Assembly: GCA_002205965.3 (NCBI GenBank)
Contig: NADL03000627.1
Coordinates: 62,001 to 126,000, forward strand
Length of the DNA stretch: 64,000 bases
Origin: Kappaphycus alvarezii
Taxonomy: Eukaryota; Rhodophyta; Florideophyceae; Gigartinales; Solieriaceae
Reading direction: 5' to 3'
This document shows, in pieces, positions 11,059 through 21,570 of this stretch. Made by a program: the position numbers and the translations under genes. Positions within the stretch are counted from its first letter, which is position 1; each line of letters opens with the position of its first letter. The notes beneath the pieces are model-generated. The model was given only the letters and a program-made list of their open reading frames with translations. It ran no database searches and was not told where the DNA came from.

Positions 11059-11712
11059 CTAATTACGTCTCTTCTCGGCGAGAAAGGAAGCTCTCCTACG
11101 GTGCTTGTTACTGCGCAGGTGAATCTCTAAGTCGATTTCTTGGGCGAAGGTAATGTCGCAATCAGTACACCGCGGAGGATCTTTGCTTTCCCTTAACCTT
11201 GGTTCCGCCCTTTGGTGCCTCCCGCCAGCCTCGTGGACAGCTTTCTGTCCGGAACTGACGAACTCGATGTCGCAGATGCGACAGTGAGACTTAGGCTTTT
11301 TGCCTTTCTTATTCCTCTCCCTTCTCTCCCTGTCTGTTGCGACTTTAAAAGCTGTGGTACAGACAAGGTCAATGCGTGCCTGGGCTCGGGAGGAAGTAGT
11401 CACGGAAGAAGACCCAAGGGCGTTTGTACGGTGCGACGGACGGGACGAAGGCTGTGCAGAGCGAGGGGGTTGTCTTGAGTAGCTAGAGGCTTGGGAAGGA
11501 GACCCGTCCCGGATGGAGACCTGTTCGGATTCTTCGGACCCCTCCTCGACCTCCTCGTCAATAAGGGGATGCCTAGGGTAAGCTTTGATGGCAGAGCTCT
11601 CCCCTTCGGTAGATCTCTTGACGAGGCCTTCCCTTTCTTCCCTCCGACGGAGTTCCTGATACCTTTGATGATCCCTCGGGGTGCGTAGTGACTTCCTTAA
11701 CCCTCCAACCAT
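11059..11712 (-). CDS. Double U1/JAZ-type C2H2 zinc-finger protein
   Basis: An intact 217-residue ORF. The N-terminal two thirds are Arg/Ser/Glu-rich and probably disordered (EEVEEGSEESEQ, SSRPSHRTNALGSSS). The C-terminus holds two zinc fingers of identical spacing, C-x2-C-x12-H-x5-H: CRICDIEF...H...H and CTDCDITF...H...H, separated by 15 residues. This spacing is typical of U1/JAZ/matrin-type fingers that bind RNA or structured nucleic acid. The gene at 28191-28935 has the same build, which suggests a repeated, possibly element-borne family. Cellular role unknown. Upstream lie two 71-bp tandem repeats. Confidence 0.65.
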   Translation of the reverse strand: MVGGLRKSLRTPRDHQRYQELRRREEREGLVKRSTEGESSAIKAYPRHPLIDEEVEEGSEESEQVSIRDGSPSQASSYSRQPPRSAQPSSRPSHRTNALGSSSVTTSSRAQARIDLVCTTAFKVATDRERRERNKKGKKPKSHCRICDIEFVSSGQKAVHEAGGRHQRAEPRLRESKDPPRCTDCDITFAQEIDLEIHLRSNKHRRRASFLAEKRRN

Positions 11713-11758
11713 TCCTCGAAGTTCCAGGAAGGTTTTTACAGTATAGCAGTCACTGAGG

Positions 11759-11898
11759 GTATTGCCCCCTTGAACTTCGAGCTACGCACCGAAAGTCCAA
11801 AGAGACAAGGGACACCGGCAGTATAATGGGTAATGCCCCCTTGAACTTCGATATGCACACCGTAAGTCCAAGGAGACAAGGGGCGCCACTGCTTTGAA
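11759..11898. repeat. Two-copy 71-bp tandem repeat
   Basis: Two direct copies, starting at 11759 and 11830, share GCCCCCTTGAACTTCG and later AGTCCAAxGAGACAAGG. They lie just upstream of the minus-strand zinc-finger ORF (start 11712) and could contribute to its promoter. They could equally be a neutral duplication. Confidence 0.75.
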
Positions 11899-11916
11899 GA
11901 CAGAAGATAGGACAAG

Positions 11917-12043
11917 GCAACGTGTTGTTTGTGATGTTGGGGTGTTGCTGGTGTTGGTGTTTTGGGTTTGGGGATGGTGGTGTCGGTGTTTTGGGTTTGG
12001 TAATAGTGTTTCTTGGGTGTGGTTGTTGTTGCTGTTGTTGGTC
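11917..12043. repeat. G/T-rich low-complexity tract
   Basis: Simple GTT/GGT-rich sequence. It contains a repeated GGTGTTTTGGGTTTGG and ends in a (GTT)n-like run. The Pro/Gln-rich minus-strand frame across it is a composition artefact. Confidence 0.6.
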
Positions 12044-12224
12044 GAGGCTCACACCCCAGTCGACTAGCTTTTATATAGAGATTCGCAATTTTCTAAAACA
12101 CACAAATTGGTACTAAATTCCTAGCAAAATATAAAAAGTAGCCCCTAGACCCCCATATTCGCCTGTTTTGAGGCGCCTCTGTTGTACTGCTGTGCAGTGC
12201 ACTCCATTTGTGGCTCAGAGACAC

Positions 12225-12320
12225 GTACAGTACTGTACATGGCTCTTGTATCCCAAATTTGTGGCCACGTACAGTACTGTACATGGCCCTCGTGACCATA
12301 AGTTGTGGCCACAGGACACC
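12225..12320. repeat. 44-bp direct repeats built on a 14-bp palindrome
   Basis: Perfect palindromes GTACAGTACTGTAC at 12225-12238 and 12269-12282, each followed by ATGGC, sit in a 44-bp unit. The flank GTGGCCAC recurs at about 12261 and again just after the second unit, without the palindrome. This is the densest occurrence of the dispersed CAGTA motif in the window. Confidence 0.7.
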
Positions 12321-12329
12321 GACCACTAT

Positions 12330-13535
12330 GAGCCACATAACAAATATTGTGCTTAATTATCAGTAGCCGCATAGAATGAAAATTCGCAGGAAAATTAATA
12401 TTTCCGCATTGAGAAAACGCGTGCCACTAAGTTCAATTGGCACTACATGAGGAACAACAAAAGTTTGCGCAAGGACATGGTGCCTTTTACGAAATTAACT
12501 AGTAAGTTACCAAATATATTGCAGTACATCACACGTCTTTCTTTCTTACACAGAGCAGCTCATCAATTGCGTTCCTTGCCCAACACACAATGTCACCTCA
12601 CCCTAGCACATCCAAAGCTGCCCCTATGCACCACGGTGTGCCTGTTACCTCCCTTTCCCAAGCTCAAACCCTATTGGCTCTCCTTGCTGTTGTGCAACGG
12701 GAGCAAAGGGGATACCAAGAAATAAAAGGGAAAACCTTGAGGAAAAAAGGGAAGGAAAAGGAGGCATTACTCCGCGAGTTCGAGTTCTAGCGTGACAGTG
12801 GGAAGCAGGGGTACTGCGTAGTGGCCGGCAATCCGATGTGGTAGAGCGAGAGAGAAAATACCTCGGGAAGAAGCGGAATCCAGGAATGTAAACTGTAAAC
12901 CAGTGAGAGGAAAGGGAACGCCAAGTGAATGGAGGAAAGGATAGGAGGGACCCAGGCGCGAGGGAATAAAATGTACAGGGGAAAGTTGTTAATAAGGAAC
13001 ACGTTACAACTTGGCCCCAAGTTGGCGCGGTAGCGGACAAGAGTGGGGGGGTGGTAGGCCGTCGAGAACCAAAGTAACTCTACTGTAGGTGGCAACTAGT
13101 AGAGTAGGTATTAAGTACTGAGTAGGATAGCTAGCCACTAACGGAAAAAGCTAAGGAGTAAAACGAAAGGGGTAGATCAATAGCGCGCACCTATTGGGTG
13201 ACCACCGGTACATATTAAAAATATCAAATCTACTGTAAATAGTACAGTAATTGGACAGTGGTCCAACAGTGGACCACCTGAGTTTACCATGCCGTGTATT
13301 GAATAGAATTAATACCATGGATTATAACTGTAAACCATGGGGGCATACAGACGTAGCACAGGACACTGTAAGATAAGGTAAATCAGGGGGTAACCCTTTG
13401 CACTACACTTGCCGACGACGCTTCAGACAGGGCTGAAGATCCCACTCGGTCTGCAGAACCGCAGAACGCAGTTGAAAACGATAAATGAATTGATCTGACT
13501 GTCTTGTATTAGATGTGTTCTACTACACTGGTGGA
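12330..13535. other. Intergenic region, only short unassigned frames
   Basis: The frame 12590-12790 (+, 66 residues, Lys/Glu-rich end) could encode a small protein, but nothing identifies it. An 8-bp inverted repeat with a 4-nt loop occurs at 13258-13277 (GTGGTCCA / TGGACCAC). I see nothing else firm. Confidence 0.4.
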
Positions 13536-14240
13536 CTAGCTGGCGTTCGTGAAATGATTAGTTTCGACGCTGATGAATACAGTACGCTGTGGTATACAGA
13601 ACCCGGTGGACGCTATGCTTTCGTCGCTGCGAGTCACGTCAATGTTCACCTTATTGTCGAAAACGGTCATTATGCACGACGCCTGCGGCATGTTTTCGCC
13701 ACCTTTGTTGACGCTATCGACCGCCTCACGGTCCTTGCGAATGCGGCCGACATTTGATAAAGACCATGCTGTTCCACCAGCCGAAGAGACTTCACTTCTC
13801 GTAGATCTGTATGGCATCTCGCGCGCTTTCGCAGAGGCGACCCCGTCCTTGAAAGCACTTTTCTCTTCTGCAGTGGAGTGCCCGCTGTCGTCCGCCCAGA
13901 GTTCTGCGCTTTCAGAGGACTTGAGCGGGCATGGCGAAAGTGGATTTTTCTTGTCGTTGCTCTTGTTCGGCGTTCCAGCCGACTTCTTGTCCGCCCCTAT
14001 CTTTGAGGCGCTTTTGTTGCTGTTGACGCTGCTCGGGTCGGGCTGGCGGCTGCGGAGATTTCCGTTGTCAATTTTCCGAAGGCTTCGGACAACTCTATGG
14101 AATGCTTTAAAAAGGCTGCAAGATCGTCCTCGGCATTCTTCTGTGAGAAGGAAATGCCTGGCTTAAGTGTGTTCTTGAGTTGAGCAGGCTTTAAGACTGA
14201 AAATAAATGCCTTACATCCGATTTCGGGTTGCTATCAACG
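13536..14240 (-). pseudogene. Unassigned decayed protein-coding segment
   Basis: Reading the minus strand gives a sensible protein-like sequence from about 14240 (VRHLFSVLKPAQLKNTLK, FSQKNAEDDLAAFLKHSI, ELSEAFGKLTTEISAAAS). After a frame change near 13990 it continues through a Lys/Ser-rich stretch to a stop at 13536. The plus-strand frame here (13573-14166) is hydrophobic and arises mostly from the complement, so I prefer the minus reading. No family recognised. Its place between transposon remnants suggests element origin, but that is a guess. Confidence 0.35.
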
Positions 14241-14427
14241 ATTCACGTCATGTCGTTTATTATAAAAAATAAATTGGCCAAAAAACTAATTCCGTATTTA
14301 CGCAAATTCACCATGATAGGTATATCCGAGTAGGAGTTATACAGTATTAGCTCATCATACTAACAATGCGGCAATAAGAATTTACGGAGTCTTAAATACA
14401 GAAGAGGATAAAAACACATGCAAACTA

Positions 14428-15492
14428 TTGCAGTTTCCCATTACTTTCAACTGCACAATTACTCTTCATCTACGCCTTGCTAAGCAGCTGCGTAGGATGC
14501 GTCAGGTTTTCTTTAAAGTCAACATAAATCGGCTTATGATCTCTAGCACCACTTTCAACCTCAATGCTTATTCTGAGGCAGAGTCGCCTCGCAACTTCAG
14601 GCTTCGTTTGGCTGAGATCCCACGGGTTGCTTTTCAAATCGGATGTACGGGCGTAGTAACACCCAGATCAGGGTACAGGTGTCCGGCTGTTACCGCGATA
14701 TGCAATGTGCTGCGAAGACTAAGTAGTCCCTGCAGGTGGGTTCACTTGGAAGTGGAATATGGGATGCATTTTTTGGCGCTTAGTAAGGTGTTTTGGGAAG
14801 TGATTGAACGGTTTAATAGTGTCAACCACCGGCTGATCACAGAATTACATGAAGATCTACCTGTGGAAGGAGCAAGTCTGTGTGCTAACGCATTAAGTAA
14901 AGAAGGGGCGCTTTTAGACAATTGTATCGGTTTCATTGATTGCACTAAGATACGAATATGTCGCCCAGGCGGTAGTGCTGCATTTCAACGTAGTTGCCAC
15001 TCAGTGCATAAAAGGTTCCATTGCATCATATATATGACCATTTCCACTCCAGATGGACTCATACTTCATCTTCATTGACCTGAAGAAGTCCGGCGGCATG
15101 ATCTCACACTATACAGATGTAGTAATATGGATAGCATGCTGCAGTAGTCGATGTTTAATGAAGGGACGCATTATTTTCTGTATGGAGACAAAGCGTATAC
15201 GCTTCGTCCCTGGATTCAAGTGGGGTTTCCATATTTCATAATCACTCCAGAGCAGACGTTGTTCAATACAGCTATGAACTCGGTCAGAGAAGCCATGGAA
15301 TGGTCTTATAAAGAACTTAAACACTACTTCTCGTCGCGAGATATTAAGAGGAAGTTGAAATCCGGTGAAGCTCCTTTTGCGCTTTTTAGGGCATTCATTG
15401 GCCAAGAAACTCAAAATCGTTCAAGATCCAAGTTTGTACCACCGTCCTTTACTCTGTGCAGAACCATCCCGAGCGGCGATGCCGAGCCCTGA
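14428..15492 (+). pseudogene. PIF/Harbinger-like DDE transposase, two in-frame stops
   Basis: One continuous frame across 14428-15492 is interrupted by only two nonsense codons, TGA at 15076-15078 and TAG at about 15148-15150. Motifs in order: RLRLAEIPRVAFQIG (N-terminal helical domain), NCIGFIDCTKIRICRPGG with the first catalytic Asp, HSVHKRFHCIIY, STPDGLILHL then (after the TGA) EVRRHDLTLY, YGDKAYTLRPW with the second Asp, and REAMEWSYKELKHYF with the catalytic Glu. All three DDE residues remain, so it is the best preserved of the three Harbinger-like copies here. Function: cut-and-paste DNA transposition. Its 3' end converges on the partner gene at 15523-16266 with about 30 bp between stops. 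Confidence 0.75.
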
Positions 15493-15522
15493 AAATTCTG
15501 GGCCATCTGCCAGGAGTGGGAT

Positions 15523-16266
15523 CTAGGGAGAATATATAGCCGCCGCAGTAGACGCGGTAGGCAGCGGATAAATAGAGAGGGCTCGGGGCGTTTCTGAGCT
15601 CTGCAAGGTCGCATCTACTGTACGTTCTTCACTAAAGCTACCAACACACTTGGTAAGATCTTTCGCTCTTGAGATATTTCGCTCCTCTGCTGCTCCCTTC
15701 GGTTCAACAGGCTTGTCCACACGAGCTTGCTGCCTCGCGTGAAAGCGAAGCTCTTCTAGTTCAATCCTACGTTCATCAAGGCTGATCCGCAAGCGAGCTA
15801 CTTCATCAAGATGTTCAGCTGTTTTTGCCTCCCTTTCCTCCCTCCTCATCTCCAACTCTAATCGTGCTTCATAAGTCTTACAACGTATTGCCTCGTCTTC
15901 ACGCTTCGCCTCGATCTCTTTGCTGATCAAGCACACCTCATCGTCCGATTCTGCCCTTCCCCCACTTATAGGAATTCTATGACGATGCTGACTCTTCAGC
16001 GCACGCTCGCGAATCTCGTTCCCAGCATCCTGCAGACCCTTCTCCTTCGCCTTCTGCTTGTCTAGATCCGTCCGATCAGCCTCATTCTTGGTATCGATCG
16101 CTGCAATGATGTCATCGAAAAGTTTATTCTTCGTTGTCCACTCCTCCACAATTCCAGAAGCCATAGAGTTGGCCTTTATCACTCTGCTTCGATCAGCTAC
16201 GAGCTTCTTGAATTGGTCGGCAGAAGTCTTCCACGATGGTAGATCAGTTCTGGCAGAGAGCTTCAC
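15523..16266 (-). CDS. Harbinger-like partner protein (coiled-coil), N-terminus missing
   Basis: A 247-residue open frame. It begins at a conserved block (LPSWKTSADQFKKLVADRSR), followed by GIVEEWTTKNKLFDDIIAAI and a long Lys/Glu/Arg-rich coiled coil (about residues 70-190, for example LELEMRREEREAKTAEH). The SANT-like region seen in the other two copies should lie upstream but is not in frame, so the gene is truncated or shifted near 16270. It resembles 8415-9292 in the helix order and the TKNEADRTDLDK-type segment. It lies tail-to-tail with the transposase. In bipartite Harbinger elements the partner binds DNA and helps the transposase reach its target. That role is inferred from family knowledge. 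Confidence 0.6.
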   Translation of the reverse strand: MKLSARTDLPSWKTSADQFKKLVADRSRVIKANSMASGIVEEWTTKNKLFDDIIAAIDTKNEADRTDLDKQKAKEKGLQDAGNEIRERALKSQHRHRIPISGGRAESDDEVCLISKEIEAKREDEAIRCKTYEARLELEMRREEREAKTAEHLDEVARLRISLDERRIELEELRFHARQQARVDKPVEPKGAAEERNISRAKDLTKCVGSFSEERTVDATLQSSETPRALSIYPLPTASTAAAIYSP

Positions 16267-16644
16267 TTACTCGCATCCCACAGACATCTGGTGTGTCTTT
16301 CCAAACATGGCCTGACTACTTCCCCATGCTACAGTGTTCGAACAACAAGTTGTTGCTGCACCTAACAGGAGAAGGTTCAGCTCTTTTTTGAATCGAAAAC
16401 GCTTGATAGTTAAGATGGGTTGCTGCTATTCGTGGGAGGAAAGGTTGATGGCGTCTAGGGCGGGGTTTCCCGTGCCACATCCGCAATGATGGAGGTGAAG
16501 TTGTGGTGGGACTGGCGATTTGGCGCCAATCGTAGTCTTATTTTCATATGATTTGGGACCCCTTCAATTTTTCTTCTTTTCAACGTCAGTATTCAGAAAT
16601 AAATAAGGACTTTTTCGGTTTGTTTGGAGCTTGGAGTTTTTTTA

Positions 16645-16868
16645 TGAAAGCGGTCTTTCCTTTCCGCTTCACTCAGCTTTTTCCGACGCAGTAGAGTTAA
16701 ATAAACAAGACAATCACCTTGAGTCGCTTTTTTCCTGCCTCCCTTTCCTCTTCCTTTCAAGTCCTGTCCCCCGTTCCCCGATATATAGGCCGACGGTCAA
16801 AAGAACCGTTACAAACGAATGGACCAGAACAACAGTGAGCTCGATGTGTGCATGTGTATACGTAGAGC
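16645..16868 (-). repeat. 3' LTR (matched part) of minus-strand Ty3/gypsy element
   Basis: Matches 22891-23118 in the same orientation over about 225 bp with roughly 10% mismatch by eye. Both copies start TGAAAGCGGTC on the plus strand, which is the complement of an LTR end in CA. The left flank is TTTTA. The match fades beyond AGAGCT, so the full LTR may be longer or rearranged. Confidence 0.7.
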
Positions 16869-17604
16869 TTACATTAAACCCTAATGAGACGGTGCTGTGC
16901 CCTCACAGCAAAAAGACATTGCAAAAAAACACACAAAAAACAGAATGCTAACATATCAGCAGTCCCGCAACGGTCTGGTATAAATACCGTAGTGAGCACC
17001 ATCCCCACCACCTCAGATATCCGCTTGGCCGAAAGGCCGGGTAAGGGAGTCACCATGTTGGCGTCGGAGGTGTTCCTTTCGTCCTCCCTGTAGTGATAAC
17101 ATTTGAACTCCGCCGAAACATCCACTGCAACACCGAAACCCCTTTTTTGCTGCAACTTCCTCTCATTTCCAACCCTCCTACCCCCTCTATCCAAGCAACA
17201 TCAACCTTTTGGAAAGCCCCCTTCCCCGCCTAGATCCATACTCGCGCAACAGAAAACAAGCTCTGTGGCCCACTTTCTCCTTCCTCTCATTCTTTTCCTT
17301 CCATTATCGTCTGCAAAAACACGTTCCCAACCTGTTCTGAGACACAGGTCACCCCAACAAAAACACAGGCAGGATCTTTTTGCCTTCAACAACTCTCTCA
17401 TTCGCCAAAATGCCCCTCCCCTCCAATCCCTTCGCGCACTCGATCACCACCCTTCATTCATCCCGAACGCACGTACTCAAACCACCCTCAACCACAGCAT
17501 CCGGCCCCATCGAGCATGCGTCACTATTGGATGTACCTCAAGACCGTGGCGCATGCACTACTTGTTTTGCTACATCCGGCTTCTGTCCAACGGCACAATT
17601 GCCG

Positions 17605-19418
17605 CTACCGCGCACCCAAACTTCTCCTCCATTTCTTCCCGAAGCTGTCCCGCGTGAAGTACGAATTCAAGCGCTTCGCGTGAACACGCCCCCTAGTTAC
17701 CTTCCCGCTTGCGGCCTTTAGATGATACAAGGGATGTTTCGCTTTGGCGATTTTGTACGGATCAAGCCAATTGGGATGCAGATCCTTTCTCAATTTTGTC
17801 TTCTGTAAGAGCACCGAATCTCCAACGCAGTACCTTTGGTCATGCAATGACGCGCCCTGTGCTCACTTTTGCGATTCTTTGGCTGCTCTTCGCGCCATAA
17901 CTTACAACAATTCGACTACTCTCGCGCCATCACCGCCCACGCCGGGTTTCCCATCCAAAATTGGGATATTTCGGAGTTTCTAACGCGGCTCCTTGCCGAA
18001 CATCATGAAGAAAGGGGATAAACCGTCTTTATCTTTCCGTGCTCGGTACGACCCAACTATTCTCGGTATCTCTACATCATAATCGAGTCTTGTTGTCCAT
18101 GACACTTTGACAATAGCCCTCTTCATCGTGCCGACCATTCTTTCTGCCCGTCCGTTCGCTTGCGGCGCATAAGGGCTAACTGGCTTCCATGAGATGCCGT
18201 TTCTAGTCAGGAACTCCTTGAAGGCGGCCGCAACAAAGGGGAGACCATTTTACCTCACAATAGTGCACGGAATTCCGAACACCGCTATTATCTCTTGCTC
18301 TACGAAGGCGAGAGCTTCCTTGCATGTCTCGTGTCCCGTTGCCCGCAGTAGAGGCCAGCCACTTAAATTTCGACACCGATCAGCAGGAACCTGTTTCCTT
18401 TCATCGTCTCCCTGAACGGCCCGGCAAAGTCAAGAGAAAACGTCTCCAACAAACTTTTAACTGGCTGTCGCAACCATGTAACGTACTTTCCCGCCCGTGA
18501 TGACTTCTGGCACTCATCACATGAACGTAAAAAACTGTGTGCCTCAGGTATCATCGTGGGCCACCAAAACCTGTCCTTCAAGAATTGCTTTGTGGCTTCA
18601 GCACCCCTATGCCCAACCAAGTCGTGGACCGCCTCGAAAATGTGACACCTGACTTCATTTAGGGGAACTACTCGCAAGCCACGGGTCATTCTGCGAAAAG
18701 GCACCCCCTGGGATACCAAGAATGCTTTCGCTTGACGACGGTACTTCTTCTCTGGGACTGATTTTTCTCCCATTTGCAGAAATGTCCGGACTGCTACTAA
18801 AGCATTTTCGAATGTGCCCCTCGTCTCGTTCACGTCAATGGTCGCCACTATCTCCTCCTTTGCCAAGTACTTCTTAAGCTCATCTGCCTGCGTTTCGACT
18901 TGCTCCTTAACGCTACTCTCAGCCACACCGGACCTGGACAAATAGTGTGCTGTTGCAATTTGCACCTCCGGCCGACGATGCACCACGAACTCGTACTCTG
19001 CCATGAGTTTCAAATACCTCGTCAGCCTCCCGTGTATATCCTTCTTTGAAAAAAGCGTGCGGAGAGCTTTATGATCAGAGAAGAGCACGAAGGGCGATCC
19101 TAACGAGTAGGGTTGGAATTTTTTCAACGCGAATATCACGGCCAAAGCCTCACGCTCGAAAGCACTGTATCTCTTTTCCGATGCTTGCAATGTCCTGGTC
19201 GCGAACTGCGTCGGGTGCTCGTCACCATCGACACCCTTTTGGATCAAGACAGCCCCGAAAGCTGTCCTCGACGCGTTTGTGTATACTACGAATGTTTTCT
19301 TCAAGTCTGGCTGCGCGAGCACCGGCGGTGACGTCATCAGTTCCTTCAACTTCATGAAAGCTTCCTCTGCCTCTGTATTACATTCGAATTTGCCGTTAGG
19401 ACTCGTTAACACGTGCAA
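17605..19418 (-). pseudogene. Gypsy RNase H and integrase
   Basis: The frame 19418-18363 gives RNase H with the first catalytic Asp changed to Asn (VVYTNASRTAFGAV, normally YTDAS). It then has FATRTLQASEKRYSAFERE and SDHKALRTLF. The integrase zinc-binding module follows (HDLVGHRG...CDECQ, the HHCC pattern) with the first catalytic Asp in FSLDFAGPF. The frame then breaks at 18363. Shifted remnants continue to a C-terminal GPY/F-like module at 17847-17605 (RYCVGDSVLLQKTKLRKDL, PYKIAKAKHPLYHL, GRVHAKRLNSY). It joins the RT frame upstream by one missing base in a short T run near 19415. Confidence 0.8.
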
Positions 19419-20430
19419 AGAGGTCGCAATGTGGCGAACTTCGTAATGAAACTTCGGTAGTACGAGGCCATTCCCAGGAAAGAACTTAGCTCCCTTTTCG
19501 ATTTGGGAGTAGGCGCCTTGGCTATTGTTCCTATTTTCTCCGGGTCCGTCCTAACCCCCATCCCACTCAAAACGTTACCTAGCATCTCCGCTTGCGGTGC
19601 GCCAAATGTGCACTTCTTCAACTTCAGCTTGAGTTTTACACCTCTCAACCGCTCAAGAACCATCCTCACATGTGCCAGATGCTCCTCTCGCGTCTTCTTT
19701 TTAACAAAAGCGTCGTCAATGTACACCACGACGAAATATAAGTCTTCCAGTAACATCGTAGCCATCCTTTGAAAGTACACAGTCCCGTTCTTAACCCCAA
19801 ACGGCATAAAGACAAAACAAAAAGACCCGTACTTACACCTAAACTTCTTCTTCATCTCTGGCACCTTATCATCAAGGCGGATTTTCCAGCAACTAGTAGA
19901 GAGGCCAAGCGTGGTGAACACCGAAGACCCTCGCATCTCGTCCAGCAACTTATCTATGTTCGGTATATGCCATTTGTTGGCCTTCATCCTCTTGTTCAGT
20001 GGACGAAAGTCAACGCAGAACCGATGCTCTCCACCCTTCTTTGCCACTATGACGACACCGAAGCCCCATCGGGACTCTGATGGACGAGTAATCCCCCGTC
20101 CAACATCCGAGCCACTTCATTTCGGATGATCTTGTTGTATTTGGGCGGGACCCTCCGGACCGGCTCGCAGATAGGCGTCTCGTCGTTAAGTTCTAAGTAA
20201 TGCGTAAAGGGTACTTTCCCGGGCGTAGTATCGTTGACGCTCCAGGCCACGATATTCTTCCCTTCTAAGAGCATCTTCTCCAACTCCTTCTGATGCCTCA
20301 CTGGGGCCTGTGACAGTGCTCGAACGACTACTCGTGCTTTCTCGTCATCAAGCTCTGCACAACTATTTATTCCCCTTAAGCTGTCTAACGTTGCTCCAAT
20401 ATTCTCCTGCTTCACCTGTAATGCCATCAC
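19406..20430 (-). pseudogene. Gypsy reverse transcriptase
   Basis: The frame 20430-20047 holds the linker and RT N-terminus (FTHYLELNDETPICEPVRR, PPKYNKIIRNEVARMLDGG). After a missing base in a G run near 20090 the second frame continues (GGEHRFCVDFRPLNKRM, PNIDKLLDEMRGSSVFTTL). It carries the polymerase box YIDDAFV with both Asp residues, then MLGNVLSGMGVRTDPEK and the connection helix. Two residues differ from consensus in the FTTLGLSTSCWKI strip (normally LDL.SGYWQ). Confidence 0.85.
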
Positions 20431-20558
20431 TGCGATACCTTTGGCATCTTGTCTGGAATCTTGTGCACCATGTACATCTACTTACTTCACACAAATCACC
20501 ATTTCCTCTTCCGTGTCGCCCTCTTCGGTTTCGACAACATTGACGCTAGCTCCTTGGT

Positions 20559-21422
20559 TTATGGTGTACCTAACGACAGAATGCCCATCATTGTTGGCAC
20601 CAGTATCTTTTCCAGCCGCCACCGGTCGCTAGAGTCGTCACCATCTAACGGCTGTTCATCGTCAGGGTGACCATCATCATCAGATGGCGAGGTGAACTCT
20701 GCTTCCTCCTCACCCACCTCATCAATTCCTTCAGGATACAACAGCATGGTGACGGATATCCCTGACTCACCGCCTATAGTGAAAGTTGCCGAAAACCGCG
20801 GCATATCGATGCGACCACCCAGCGCTTCCATAGACGGGGTTCCAATACTGAGGTCAAATGGGGAGTCCGCCAGCACGAGGAACGCGAGCGGCACAGTTAA
20901 GGGGTCGAAGGTGACCGGGACGCCAGCAACCTCACCAAGGACGTTTGTCATTGTGCCGTTCGCGACCGTGATCCGGTGAGAAGTCTCCTTTGGACTCAGG
21001 AGATGTCTCGTAAGCTCCTCACACAGCTTACGCGACATAATGTTTGGCAACGCCCCAGTGTCCAACAAGGCCTTCACCTGGCTCCCATATAACTTCACCG
21101 ATACCATCCGCAACCTCCGCCATTTCATCCCGTTGGAAGCGACGCTTGTTCCTCTAACCACATGGGAACGAGGCTCGGGCCTGCTTGCCGCACCAATCAT
21201 TCGGCTCTCTTCCCCCTCTGGGATAATCGGCTCCATATCGGATTCCCTGCCTGAAAACTCGTTCACCACGGACACGCGACCAACTGCACGCTTCAATAGC
21301 TTTCGCAACGACTTATCAGCATTCTTGAGGTCACCCCTGAGGATTTGTCCAAATGAAACTCCTGCGTTCGCTTGTGCAAGGCCGGCCTTCACATCGTACC
21401 CCCCAAGAAGCCCTCCAACCAC
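20559..21422 (-). pseudogene. Gypsy aspartic protease segment
   Basis: Contains the retroviral-type aspartic protease signature LLDTGALPNIMS followed by HRITVANGTMTNVLGEVAG and FLVLADSPFDLSIGTPSME. Upstream is a Lys-rich spacer (DLKNADKSLRKLLKRAV) and downstream an acidic linker. The same block order occurs in the second gypsy element at 52847-53404, showing common lineage. The frame joins the preceding one (21622-21389) at a run of six G, where a seventh restores continuity. Confidence 0.75.
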
Positions 21423-21570
21423 TTCCTATCGTCACTCCGGCTGTTGCCCTTCTTTACCTTTACTATTCTGGGGATCTTCTTCAGCATCTTCATGGAAGAA
21501 TTCTCCTGGGGAATACTGATGACACGTTGGATTTCTATCGATCCCTCTATCCCAGTCATCGGCCTTTTTG

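Noticed and set aside
11917-12043. Telomere-like TTTGGG repeat
   Set aside because: The unit is irregular and occurs only twice as part of a longer G/T-rich repeat. Not a telomeric array.
13573-14166. 197-residue hydrophobic plus-strand frame
   Set aside because: It is the complement of a more protein-like minus-strand reading and shows no motif of its own.
17103-17657. 184-residue plus-strand frame
   Set aside because: It lies inside the minus-strand gypsy element, in pyrimidine-rich sequence next to its 3' end. Shadow frame.
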